Assembly: GCA_944325215.1 (NCBI GenBank)
Contig: CALUZC010000006.1
Coordinates: 39,363 to 103,362 of the forward strand
Origin: an uncultured Mucispirillum sp.
GTDB lineage: Bacteria; Chrysiogenota; Deferribacteres; Deferribacterales; Mucispirillaceae
Length of the DNA stretch: 64,000 bases
Direction: 5' to 3'
The notes below the pieces were generated by a model. It was not told the DNA's origin. It made no database searches and saw nothing but the letters and a program-made list of their open reading frames with translations. Positions 23,188-30,377 of the stretch are shown in pieces. The position numbers and the translations under genes were made by a program. How positions within the stretch are numbered: position 1 is the first letter of the stretch; each line of letters opens with the position of its first letter.

Positions 23188-23387
23188 TTGTAAAGTTTTT
23201 TCCTTTGCTGCTTATGATATTAGATTTATGTGCCGCAGGTGAGCATAGCGAAGACTGCCAAATTCCCGCCCGAATAGGAAGGAATCAGAATTTGCACAGG
23301 CTGGAAGTTTACCTGTGGCACGGTGACATCAGGCATTTTATTTACTGGATTGCAGCTGCCACACTAACTGCAACCGTTACTTTTTAA
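23184..23387 (+). CDS. small membrane protein interrupted by coding repeat
   Basis: This 67-residue protein has a start that overlaps the Gam stop (ATGA). A first hydrophobic helix (MIVKFFPLLLMILDLCAAG) is followed by 23 residues from a family D repeat (GEHSEDCQIPARIGRNQNL), then VYLWHGDIRHFIYWIAAA with a second helix. Removing the insert leaves a smooth 45-residue protein of two membrane helices joined by a short loop, a common early gene of Mu-like phages. The insertion keeps the frame. Whether it is functional is unknown. Confidence 0.6.
   Translation: MIVKFFPLLLMILDLCAAGEHSEDCQIPARIGRNQNLHRLEVYLWHGDIRHFIYWIAAATLTATVTF
23238..23306 (+). repeat. family D coding repeat, copy 2
   Basis: It matches 18018-18086 with few changes (GACCG to GCCCG, GGGAGG to GGAAGG) and is in the same translated frame. 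It splits the two-helix membrane protein. Confidence 0.75.
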
Positions 23388-23444
23388 CATTATAGGGGGA
23401 ACAGGTTTGCTCCATTGTTATTCTGAGCCTACCCATTCCCCTTT

Positions 23445-23471
23445 GTCATTCTGAGCGATAGCGAAGAATCT
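23445..23471 (+). repeat. REP element before gemA
   Basis: The unit is GTCATTCTGAGCGATAGCG plus AAGAATCT. A partial second unit (TTATTCTGAGCC) lies at 23419-23430. They fill the 97-bp gap between the small membrane gene and gemA. Confidence 0.7.
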
Positions 23472-23484
23472 ATATAGGTGATAT

Positions 23485-24039
23485 ATGAAAAAAATGGCAG
23501 ATAAAAAACAGATACAATTAATTCATGTTGCAAAAACACAGCTTGCTTTAGATGATGAAACTTACAGAGAAACACTAGAATATAGATATAATGTAACATC
23601 TGCTAAAGATTTAACTTATAATCAAGCAAGTAATTTTATTGGTTTTTTATCAGAAAAAGGCTTTAAATTTAAAAAGAAAGTAAAACCTTTAAAGGCAAAA
23701 AAAGCTGATAATGTAATAGAACTTGCAACTACCCGCCAGCATAAATTAATTGAAGTTCTTAAAAACAATATAGTCTGGAAAGTTGAAAATGGTTATGAAC
23801 TTTACATTCAAAAAAGGCTTAAAATCAATAAAGTAATAACAAAAGCTGATGCATTTAAAGTGATTAATGCATTAAAAGGTATGTTAGGTATTAATACTAA
23901 AATTATTGAATTGCAGGCATTGCCATTTCCATGGAATCCTGAAATAAAATGGTTTAACAAACATGGCTGGGCTTGGTTTTTTGATATTTCAAAAGGCAGG
24001 CTTATCAAACTAAATCTCCACGGGGAGGAAGTAATATGA
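23485..24039 (+). CDS. gemA: GemA-like (Mu gp16) protein
   Basis: This 184-residue protein has the GemA/DUF1018 pattern IQLIHVAKTQLALDDETYRETL and LTYNQASNFIGFLSEKGF at the N-terminus, with a C-terminal domain ending in a region rich in W (WNPEIKWFNKHGWAWFF). GemA modulates host gene expression and supercoiling in Mu. The ribosome-binding site is AGGTGATAT. Its stop overlaps the next start. Confidence 0.85.
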   Translation: MKKMADKKQIQLIHVAKTQLALDDETYRETLEYRYNVTSAKDLTYNQASNFIGFLSEKGFKFKKKVKPLKAKKADNVIELATTRQHKLIEVLKNNIVWKVENGYELYIQKRLKINKVITKADAFKVINALKGMLGINTKIIELQALPFPWNPEIKWFNKHGWAWFFDISKGRLIKLNLHGEEVI

Positions 24040-24353
24040 GTAATTATGATTATTCACTGCTTACTATTGAAGACTTTCCAGAAGGTTTTAGAGATGTAGT
24101 TGTAGCTATCGGAATGGAAGCAGCATATAAACTTTGTACTGCTGCTGGTGGCAATTATGTATATGTTCCTAAAACAGATAGCATTCAAAAAAGGCTGCGT
24201 GACTTATCTATAAAAAATGACTATAAAAACGGCATGAGTATTGAGCAGCTATGTAAAAAATACAATTTAAGTTTTAATCAAGTTAGAGCTATATGTAGTA
24301 TGGCATATATGCGGCAGTTATCTATCAATGAATATTTAGATGAAAGCAAATAA
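24036..24353 (+). CDS. mor: Mor/C-family transcription activator
   Basis: This 105-residue protein contains the dimerisation part IEDFPEGFRDVVVAIGMEAAYKL, a GGNYVYVPK beta strand, and the HTH MSIEQLCKKYNLSFNQVRAI. This is the Mor/C arrangement that activates Mu middle and late promoters. It is the last early gene. No second (C) gene is seen, so this protein could serve the conserved late promoters at 793, 6892 and 13700. Confidence 0.85.
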   Translation: MSNYDYSLLTIEDFPEGFRDVVVAIGMEAAYKLCTAAGGNYVYVPKTDSIQKRLRDLSIKNDYKNGMSIEQLCKKYNLSFNQVRAICSMAYMRQLSINEYLDESK

Positions 24354-24357
24354 AAAA

Positions 24358-24380
24358 GGTGGGCTTGATGAAAGCTCACC
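24358..24380 (+). terminator. terminator of early operon
   Basis: GGTGGGCTT-GATG-AAAGCTCACC starts 5 bp after the mor stop codon and is followed by TCAATTTATGTTTT. Confidence 0.6.
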
Positions 24381-24552
24381 TCAATTTATGTTTTCCAATT
24401 TAAAAAAACAATCCCACTTAAAATCTTAAAACAGTTTTAACTTTCTACTCAAGTGCAAGTATTTGCACAGTAACTGCACATATCTGTAACAAACTTATCT
24501 CGTTATTCCATTATATATTATCTCACCCCCTTATATGTATACTATACCTTAA
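24381..24552. other. probable prophage end region
   Basis: This is the last DNA between the early operon and host genes. It holds the palindrome GTGCAAGTATTTGCAC (24453-24468) and a third half-site TGCAC (24475-24479). Such clustered sites could bind transposase at the phage end. The exact border and target duplication cannot be set, because the other end is outside the window. Confidence 0.3.
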
Positions 24553-25351
24553 CTACTTATGCAACCATATTTTATAAGATGAAATAAGTAATATAATACT
24601 AAGTAATGGAATAAGTATATTATCACTGATGATGCCAACCATTAAGCCACCAATAAATGCACCAAGTATGGAGCCCAGCACCATTATTAATATAAATGAC
24701 TTATGAGAATATACCACATTAAAAGAGTTATCTTTTTTATATCTTATTAACCCTGTAATCATTGTAGGAAGGCTAATAGCAAGGCTTAAACTTCCTGCTA
24801 ATTTTATGTCTATTCCAAAAAGAAGTATTAATGTGGGGATAATGAGTTCACAACCTGCAACGCCTAAAACAGCTGCAAAAAGCCCTATAATAAACCCTGA
24901 AATTATACCAAGAATAAATATAATATAGCTTTTATAATGCAAAGTATCGCCATTATATGAATAAGTATGGCTTATAAAAAGAACTATTAATATAATTATA
25001 AGCATAATAGATATGATTTTATAAAGAGTGGTTGTTTTTATTTTTATAGCAATATCTGCCCCTAAATATGCACCTATTATACTTCCTAGTAATATATTTA
25101 TTATTATCATATAGTTTGATAATATATCATTAATAGATATAGAAAAAAGCCTGAAAAAGAAAGCAAAAAATACTACTACTAAGCTCATTATTTTATTTAA
25201 TATAACAGCTTCAAGTGCATGAAACTTAAAAAGGCTTATTAATACAGGCAGGCGAAATTCAAACACCACCAAGCCCAATAAGACCACCTAGTGTGCCAAT
25301 TATTCCACCTGCAAAAAATGAATAGACTTTGTTTTTTATATTATGATACAT
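24553..25351 (-). pseudogene. TSUP/TauE-SafE family permease, frameshifted
   Basis: The gene begins with ATG at 25351, overlapping the previous stop (TAATG). It reads MYHNIKNKVYSFFAGG, then GTLGGLIGLGGV and TGA. One base further, the frame continues EFRLPVLISLF and stays open for about 235 codons with eight or so membrane helices and a second GLFAAVLGVAG repeat. Deleting one T of TTT near 25262 restores the family motif GLGG-EFRLPVL. TauE/SafE proteins export sulfur-containing anions. It is probably inactivated, or needs frameshifting. Confidence 0.7.
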
Positions 25352-25860
25352 TACTGCTCTATAAAGTTTTTATTTACTTCAATATATTCTTTACCTTTAA
25401 ATTTTGAAACCATAAGCATAAGTTTATTATTTTCATCTTTTGTAATTGTAAAATCATAATGCTCGTCCATTACTGCCATATTTGTTATAATATTGGCTAT
25501 ATTACCAAAATCATACCTAGAAACAAGTAATATTACACCATCTTTACTTTTTTCATTTATAATATATTGTTCGTATTTTTTTAAAATTAAGTCTTTAACT
25601 GTGCTTTCAAATTTAGCCTTACTTTTATCTGATACAAATTTATTTTTTGAAATTATTTCTTTACTTACTAGGCTGATTATATCACCATATGCATTATCAA
25701 ATTCTATGTTTTTATTGTAGCTGCATATATACATTTCTGAGTTGCTATTATCAGCCCCAGTATTTTCCTTTTTACATGTTACATTTTTAATTGATGAAAT
25801 ATCAAATGCATAAGCATTAAGTGATAATAGCATAAATAATACTACAAACAATTTTTTCAT
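25351..25860 (-). CDS. small secreted protein, paralogue of 26082
   Basis: ATG at 25860 follows GGAGGAAAGT; a TTG further up is less likely. The product is 169 aa. Signal peptide MKKLFVVLFMLLSLNAYAF is followed by a periplasmic domain with two cysteines (VTCKKE, YICSY). It shares layout with the next gene: FDISSIKNVTC against FDVEKVKKISC, then a buried helix and a C-terminal beta part. No family is named. It is coupled to the frameshifted TSUP gene. Confidence 0.65.
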   Translation of the reverse strand: MKKLFVVLFMLLSLNAYAFDISSIKNVTCKKENTGADNSNSEMYICSYNKNIEFDNAYGDIISLVSKEIISKNKFVSDKSKAKFESTVKDLILKKYEQYIINEKSKDGVILLVSRYDFGNIANIITNMAVMDEHYDFTITKDENNKLMLMVSKFKGKEYIEVNKNFIEQ

Positions 25861-26018
25861 ACTTTCCTCCAATTATTTTTATAGTTTATATATTTTTACT
25901 TATTTTTACAATATTTTTGATTAAATGACTATATATAATGGTATATTATTGTTCGATTATTTTGTGTGGTAGTAAATTTCTTTATTATATGTTTTATCTT
26001 TAATAATTTATATAAAAA

Positions 26019-26048
26019 CACCCCATTCATTTGCCTAATAAATGGGGT
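26019..26048 (-). terminator. terminator after 26082 gene
   Basis: ACCCCATT/AATGGGG with an 11-12 nt loop is followed leftward by GTTTTTATA. Confidence 0.65.
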
Positions 26049-26081
26049 TTATATAAAAAATGAATTTTATAATTTTATTAA

Positions 26082-26579
26082 TTATTCTTCATAGCTTTGA
26101 GTTTTTTCTATTTGAGAATCTCCTTTAGAAAAAACGTAAGTAAGTTTAACTTTATCTTCCTGCACTAAATTAAAAGTGTGGTTTTCGTTTTCAATACCAA
26201 GGTTAGTAGTGATATCAGCTTTTTTATTATTATCATATGTTGGTTCAAGATATATCATACCTTTTATACCAATCTGAGTGATTTTATGCTTAGCATTTTT
26301 TTGGTTTAATGCATTTTGAACATTTTGTTTAAACTGATTTTTACTTTTTGGCATTAATATTCTTTTCTCAATGTCTTTTGTAAGGTCATTAATTATTTCT
26401 TTATACGCAAAGCTAAGTGGTGTGCCTTCAGCAAATGTGCATGTCCAAGTAGTGATTTCTGTATCATTTTCTGTTTTCTTAACTGGTGCATCACAAGAGA
26501 TTTTTTTTACTTTTTCCACATCAAAAGCAAAAGCGTTAAATGCTATAAATGTAAATAATAATACAAATATTTTTTTCAT
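26082..26579 (-). CDS. small secreted protein, paralogue of 25351
   Basis: This 165-residue protein has signal MKKIFVLLFTFIAFNAFAF. The mature part begins DVEKVKKISCDAP and contains a second Cys (TWTCTFAEG) that may form a disulfide. It ends in a beta-rich region. It is the same architecture as the 169-residue neighbour, so one arose by duplication. The function is unknown. It is a single transcription unit with its own terminator. Confidence 0.65.
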   Translation of the reverse strand: MKKIFVLLFTFIAFNAFAFDVEKVKKISCDAPVKKTENDTEITTWTCTFAEGTPLSFAYKEIINDLTKDIEKRILMPKSKNQFKQNVQNALNQKNAKHKITQIGIKGMIYLEPTYDNNKKADITTNLGIENENHTFNLVQEDKVKLTYVFSKGDSQIEKTQSYEE

Positions 26580-26710
26580 AATTACCTCATTTAATATTAT
26601 ACTATATTTTTTTAGCTTAAATCTATTTATGATGAATAATTTATTTGATTTAAGCTATATTTTACATGTAATATAAAGCTGTGATTGATAAAATATGCTT
26701 TATCAATATT

Positions 26711-26735
26711 AAAGCGAAGCACATGGCTTCGCTTT
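26711..26735 (-). terminator. terminator after atpE
   Basis: AAAGCGAAGC-ACATG-GCTTCGCTTT lies 27 bp after the atpE stop. Its arms end in A/T tracts, so it can work in the atp direction. Confidence 0.6.
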
Positions 26736-26761
26736 ATATATGTTGATATCTGATAAACTTA

Positions 26762-27064
26762 TTATTTAACGAAAAGAAGAATAAGAGATACAACTAAACC
26801 ATAAATAGCGATAGACTCGATAAGAGCAACACCAACAAGTAAGTAGTTGAAAATAGTACCTGCAACGCCAGGGTTACGAGAAATACCTTCAAGACCACCT
26901 CTAATAGCACTACCCATACCAATACCAGCACCAAGACCAGCAAAGCCGATAGCGACACCAGCACCGATATATAATGCCCAAGCTGCAGTAGCATCACCTT
27001 GAGTAGCTGCAAAAGCAGGAACTGCAATTAATGCAATTAAAGTAGTTAAGATAACTTTTTTCAT
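26762..27064 (-). CDS. atpE: ATP synthase F0 subunit c
   Basis: ATG at 27064 follows GGAGGACTTTTAC. The product is 100 aa, longer than the usual 75-85 because of a signal-peptide-like start (MKKVILTTLIALIAVPAFA). The hairpin has GLGAGIGMG in helix 1 and the ion-binding Glu in ALIESIAIYG in helix 2. Helix 1 lacks the Gln of sodium-type rings, so proton coupling is more likely. It is separated from atpB by 484 bp of repeats. Confidence 0.92.
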   Translation of the reverse strand: MKKVILTTLIALIAVPAFAATQGDATAAWALYIGAGVAIGFAGLGAGIGMGSAIRGGLEGISRNPGVAGTIFNYLLVGVALIESIAIYGLVVSLILLFVK

Positions 27065-27181
27065 GTAAAAGTCCTCCAAAAAATAATAAATATTTTAAGC
27101 GTAAAACAAAACGCTAGTTATTAAATTTATAATAAAATCTAGCCTTACTAGATTTTAATATGTATGACAAACAAATATATA

Positions 27182-27251
27182 TAGCAGTTTTTTAGTTAAT
27201 GTTACAGATACTTCGCTTACGCTTAGTGTAACAAGGAAAAAGACTGCTAAT
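27182..27251 (+). repeat. hairpin related to family A, after atpB
   Basis: TAGCAGTTTTTT pairs with AAAAAGACTGCTA, and an inner stem TGTTAC pairs with GTAACA. The lower stem layout resembles family A, but the conserved cap is absent. Confidence 0.45.
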
Positions 27252-27301
27252 TTATTTAATTAAGATTTTTAGTTTAGTCTTAATAAATTCAAACACCGCA
27301 A

Positions 27302-27422
27302 ATTAGCGTGGATTTTTTCTTTAGACACGGCGAAAAGTAAGAGAGCGAAGGGAGTTTACATAATAGTAAATGACCAAGCTCTTTTACTTTTCAACAAAGT
27401 ATAAAGGAAAAAGATAGCTAAT
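27302..27422 (+). repeat. family A long-hairpin repeat, copy 5
   Basis: Outer stem ATTAGC/GCTAAT, inner stem GAAAAGTAAGAG/CTCTTTTACTTTTC, cap GAGTTTACATAATAGTAAATGA. The lower loop is GTGGA instead of AAGA. A bare copy of the 5' head (27250-27281) precedes it and equals the head of copy 6, a sign of past recombination. Confidence 0.75.
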
Positions 27423-27424
27423 TT

Positions 27425-27547
27425 ATTTAATTAAGATTTTTAGTTTAGTCTAGGCGGAGTGATAAAAAGTGAAAGGAGTTTACATAATAGTAAATGACTG
27501 AACTTTTTATCATTCCAACAACGAATAAACTAAAAAGATAATTAAAT
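27425..27547 (+). repeat. family A long-hairpin repeat, copy 6
   Basis: Outer stem ATTTAATT/AATTAAAT, loop AAGA/GAT, stem TTTTTAGTTTA/TAAACTAAAAA, loop TCTAGGCGG/CCAACAACGAA, inner stem AGTGATAAAAAGT/ACTTTTTATCATT, same cap. It ends 2 bp before the atpB stop. Confidence 0.8.
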
Positions 27548-27548
27548 T

Positions 27549-28220
27549 TTAATGGGCTTCTTCTAAAGCACCATTAATATACACCATAGTCAACATCATA
27601 AACACAAACGCTTGCAGCACACTTGTAAATATCATTAAGAAAAACATTGGTAATGGTAAGAAAAGTGGCACAAGCATAAATAATATAACCACAACTAAAT
27701 CTTCCCCTGCGATGTTACCAAAAAGTCGCATTGTAAGGGAAAGTGGTCTTGCTAAATGGCTTATAACTTCTATTATAAACATAAATGGAGCAAGCCACCA
27801 AAATGGTCCTAAAAAGTGTTTTATATAACCAAAACCATGTTTTTTAATACCAATGAAATTATATAATAAAAATACAAATAATGCAGGTGCTGCTGTTGTA
27901 TTTAAATTGCTTGTAGGTGGAATAAGACCTGGAATTAATGCCATAAGGTTTGATACACCAACATATAAACCAATACCTAAAACAACTGGAATATAAGGTC
28001 TTCCCTCTTTACCCATAACACTATCAGCAAGGTTACCAACGCCACCAACTATAAATTCAAAAAAGTTTTGGGCTTTTCCTGGCACTTCACTTCTTAAGGT
28101 TCTAACGTATAAACCCATAAAAAAGATAATAAGAACAGCTACAGAAAGCATAACCACATGTAAATAGTGGTGCTGAAACTCAACTGGTAAAAACGATGTT
28201 AAATTAAGAGGATGTTCCAT
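27549..28220 (-). CDS. atpB: ATP synthase F0 subunit a
   Basis: This 223-residue protein has five or six membrane helices. The essential Arg lies in SLTMRLFGNIAGEDL, next to the c-ring, and GALEEAH is the C-terminus. It starts 17 bp inside the atpI gene. Together with atpE it forms the ion channel. The rest of the ATP synthase (b, delta, alpha, gamma, beta, epsilon) is not in this window. Confidence 0.93.
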   Translation of the reverse strand: MEHPLNLTSFLPVEFQHHYLHVVMLSVAVLIIFFMGLYVRTLRSEVPGKAQNFFEFIVGGVGNLADSVMGKEGRPYIPVVLGIGLYVGVSNLMALIPGLIPPTSNLNTTAAPALFVFLLYNFIGIKKHGFGYIKHFLGPFWWLAPFMFIIEVISHLARPLSLTMRLFGNIAGEDLVVVILFMLVPLFLPLPMFFLMIFTSVLQAFVFMMLTMVYINGALEEAH

Positions 28221-28575
28221 CTTCTTTCCCCCGAAAGATTTGATATATTACAGTAATAAAAACCCCCATAAATGGAAGTATTATACCCACAACAAATGAC
28301 CATTTGTATAGATTAAGCACAACAAGTGTAAAATAAATACAAAAGCCTATAAACGCCCACCGAACCATACTCTGAACTACAAAACCACCTACTGATGAAT
28401 TTTTCACAGCATTAGGTAAATGGCGAGATAAAAAAATTAAATCTATAAATATAATAATAAAGCCTGCTAAAAAAGCATTAGCAAATGTAAAATCCTTAAA
28501 AATAAAAAATGCCGCATAGCCTGCTGTAAGAAGCACTAAAAGAACAAACAGCAAATTTTTATAATTCTTTACCAT
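28204..28575 (-). CDS. atpI: ATP synthase subunit I-like protein
   Basis: This 123-residue protein has four membrane helices (LLFVLLVLLTAGYAAFF, FLAGFIIIFIDLIFL, and two more). The size, topology and overlap with atpB fit AtpI, which helps assemble the c-ring and may carry magnesium. Sequence conservation in this family is low, so the symbol rests on context. Confidence 0.7.
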   Translation of the reverse strand: MVKNYKNLLFVLLVLLTAGYAAFFIFKDFTFANAFLAGFIIIFIDLIFLSRHLPNAVKNSSVGGFVVQSMVRWAFIGFCIYFTLVVLNLYKWSFVVGIILPFMGVFITVIYQIFRGKEDGTSS

Positions 28576-28709
28576 ACAACCTATACTATATCATATTATT
28601 TTTTTTCGCAAGTGTTTTCTACACTTATTTTGTCTTATTTTTTAAATTACAAATGTCATATATAGGCTAAAATATATTTTAATATAAATAAGTTATAAAG
28701 ATAATAATT

Positions 28710-28985
28710 TTATTTATCCTTTATATTATCACTATTTTTGCCAACTTCTATACCTGCTTTTTTCATATAATAAATTGCATTTTTAACACCTGCTATAAAG
28801 CCAAATACTAAAAATGCAAATAACAGCCAAGGGGAAGTGCCAAGCCATTTATCTAAAAAATAGCCCATGACACCACCAACAAGCATACCAGATACTAAAG
28901 CAACCCCAACACTTGATGCATTAAAAAGCTGCCTGTATATTGGATTTGGGCTGTCTTTCTCATGTTCATTGTCTTTATTATCCAT
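28710..28985 (-). CDS. AtpZ/AtpI-family F0F1 assembly protein
   Basis: This 91-residue protein has two membrane helices: GVALVSGMLVGGVMGYFLDKWLG and LLFAFLVFGFIAGVKNAIYYMKK. The motif G-Y-F-LDKWLGTSPW is typical of AtpZ (F0F1 ATPase gene 1). It starts 1 bp after the hemL stop, so it is likely cotranscribed with hemL and the atp genes. Confidence 0.75.
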   Translation of the reverse strand: MDNKDNEHEKDSPNPIYRQLFNASSVGVALVSGMLVGGVMGYFLDKWLGTSPWLLFAFLVFGFIAGVKNAIYYMKKAGIEVGKNSDNIKDK

Positions 28986-28986
28986 C

Positions 28987-30252
28987 TTATAACTCTTTTA
29001 ATGATTCATAATGTGCTTTTATTGTTTTTTCAATATCTTCATCACTATGCACACTAGATACAAACATTGCTTCAAACTGAGCAGGTGCTAAAGATATACC
29101 ACGTTTTAGCATATTATGGAAGAATGCAGCATATTTTTTAGTATCACTTTTAACAGCCTCTGCATAGCTTTCCACCTTTCCTTCTGTAAAAAATGTGCAG
29201 GAAAGGGATTCTATAGTATTAAAAGCATAATTTATACCTAAAGATTTAGAGTTTTGCCTAAAGCCTTCCCATAATGCATCTGATTTTTCTTTTAATTTTT
29301 CATAAAAACCATTAGATGATAATTTTTCTAATGTTTTAAGACCTGCTGTCATTGCAAGTGGGTTGCCTGATAATGTGCCTGCCTGATAAACTGGACCTGC
29401 AGGGGATACCATATCCATAATATCACTTCTACCACCATAAGCACCAACAGGCATACCACCACCTATGATTTTACCCATAGTAGTAATATCTGGGTTAATG
29501 CCAAAATATTTTTGAGCACCCCCTGCTGAAAGCCTAAAACCAGTTATTACTTCATCAAATATTAATAATGCACCGTTTTCATCACAAAGTTTTCTTAAAC
29601 CTTCTAAAAAGCCCGGTTTTGGAAGCACAACACCCATATTAGCTGCAACTGGCTCTACTATTAAACATGCTATTTCGTTTTTATTCTGCTTAAATATTTC
29701 TGCCACATTTTCTAAATCATTATATTGTGCTATGATTGTATTTTTTGCTGCATCTTGTGGAACACCAGGAGATGATGTTTCCCCAAAAGTCAATAAACCA
29801 CTGCCAGCTTTTACAAGCATAAAATCTGAATGACCATGATAGCAGCCTTCAAATTTAATAATTTTATCTCTTTTTGTATATCCCCTTGCAAGACGTAACG
29901 CACTCATTACAGCTTCTGTACCTGAAGATACCATTCTTACTTTTTCAACAGATGGCATAAGCTCAACTATTTTTGCAGCAAGCTTTGTTTCTAAAACAGT
30001 AGGTGCCCCAAAGCTTGTGCCGTTTTCAACTGCTTTTATAACAGCATCATTCACATCTTTATCACAATGACCTAATATCATAGGTCCCCATGAGCATACA
30101 TAATCTATATATTCGTTATTATCAGTATCCCAAATATGGCTGCCCTTTCCTTTTTCTATAAAAATTGGCTCGCCACCAACAGAACCAAAGGCTCTTACAG
30201 GGCTGTTTACTCCACCAGGGATATATTTTTTAGCTTCATCAAAATGACTCAT
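28987..30252 (-). CDS. hemL: glutamate-1-semialdehyde 2,1-aminomutase
   Basis: This 421-residue full-length protein is PLP-dependent. It has [11 protein letters not shown] at the start, [23 protein letters not shown], and the lysine that binds PLP in [18 protein letters not shown]. It converts glutamate-1-semialdehyde to 5-aminolevulinate in the C5 route to heme. It lies upstream of the F0 genes, an arrangement I know from some anaerobic or microaerophilic Gram-negatives. Confidence 0.95.
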   Translation of the reverse strand: MSHFDEAKKYIPGGVNSPVRAFGSVGGEPIFIEKGKGSHIWDTDNNEYIDYVCSWGPMILGHCDKDVNDAVIKAVENGTSFGAPTVLETKLAAKIVELMPSVEKVRMVSSGTEAVMSALRLARGYTKRDKIIKFEGCYHGHSDFMLVKAGSGLLTFGETSSPGVPQDAAKNTIIAQYNDLENVAEIFKQNKNEIACLIVEPVAANMGVVLPKPGFLEGLRKLCDENGALLIFDEVITGFRLSAGGAQKYFGINPDITTMGKIIGGGMPVGAYGGRSDIMDMVSPAGPVYQAGTLSGNPLAMTAGLKTLEKLSSNGFYEKLKEKSDALWEGFRQNSKSLGINYAFNTIESLSCTFFTEGKVESYAEAVKSDTKKYAAFFHNMLKRGISLAPAQFEAMFVSSVHSDEDIEKTIKAHYESLKEL

Positions 30253-30377
30253 ATTTTTTCTCCAAATATTTTAAGAATAAAAGTATTAAATACTATTATA
30301 ATAAATTTTTCAAGATGGGATTTATATATCTTAATATATTTTTCAATTTTTAAAATATATTACTTAATTATATCTTC

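Noticed and set aside
25258..25270. Programmed prfB-like frameshift in the TSUP gene
   Set aside because: The codon before TGA is GTT, not CTT, and no strong upstream Shine-Dalgarno at the right distance is seen; a simple mutation or reading error is more likely.
26794..27027. Leu/Val-rich frame opposite in phase to atpE
   Set aside because: It is a shifted-frame shadow of the highly conserved c-subunit gene.
26762..27064. Sodium-type ATP synthase
   Set aside because: Helix 2 has Glu-Ser, but helix 1 lacks the Gln needed for sodium binding (GIGMG instead of GIGQG).
268..27547. CRISPR array
   Set aside because: The repeats are dispersed over kilobases, differ in stem sequence and have genes between them; there are no regular spacers and no cas genes.
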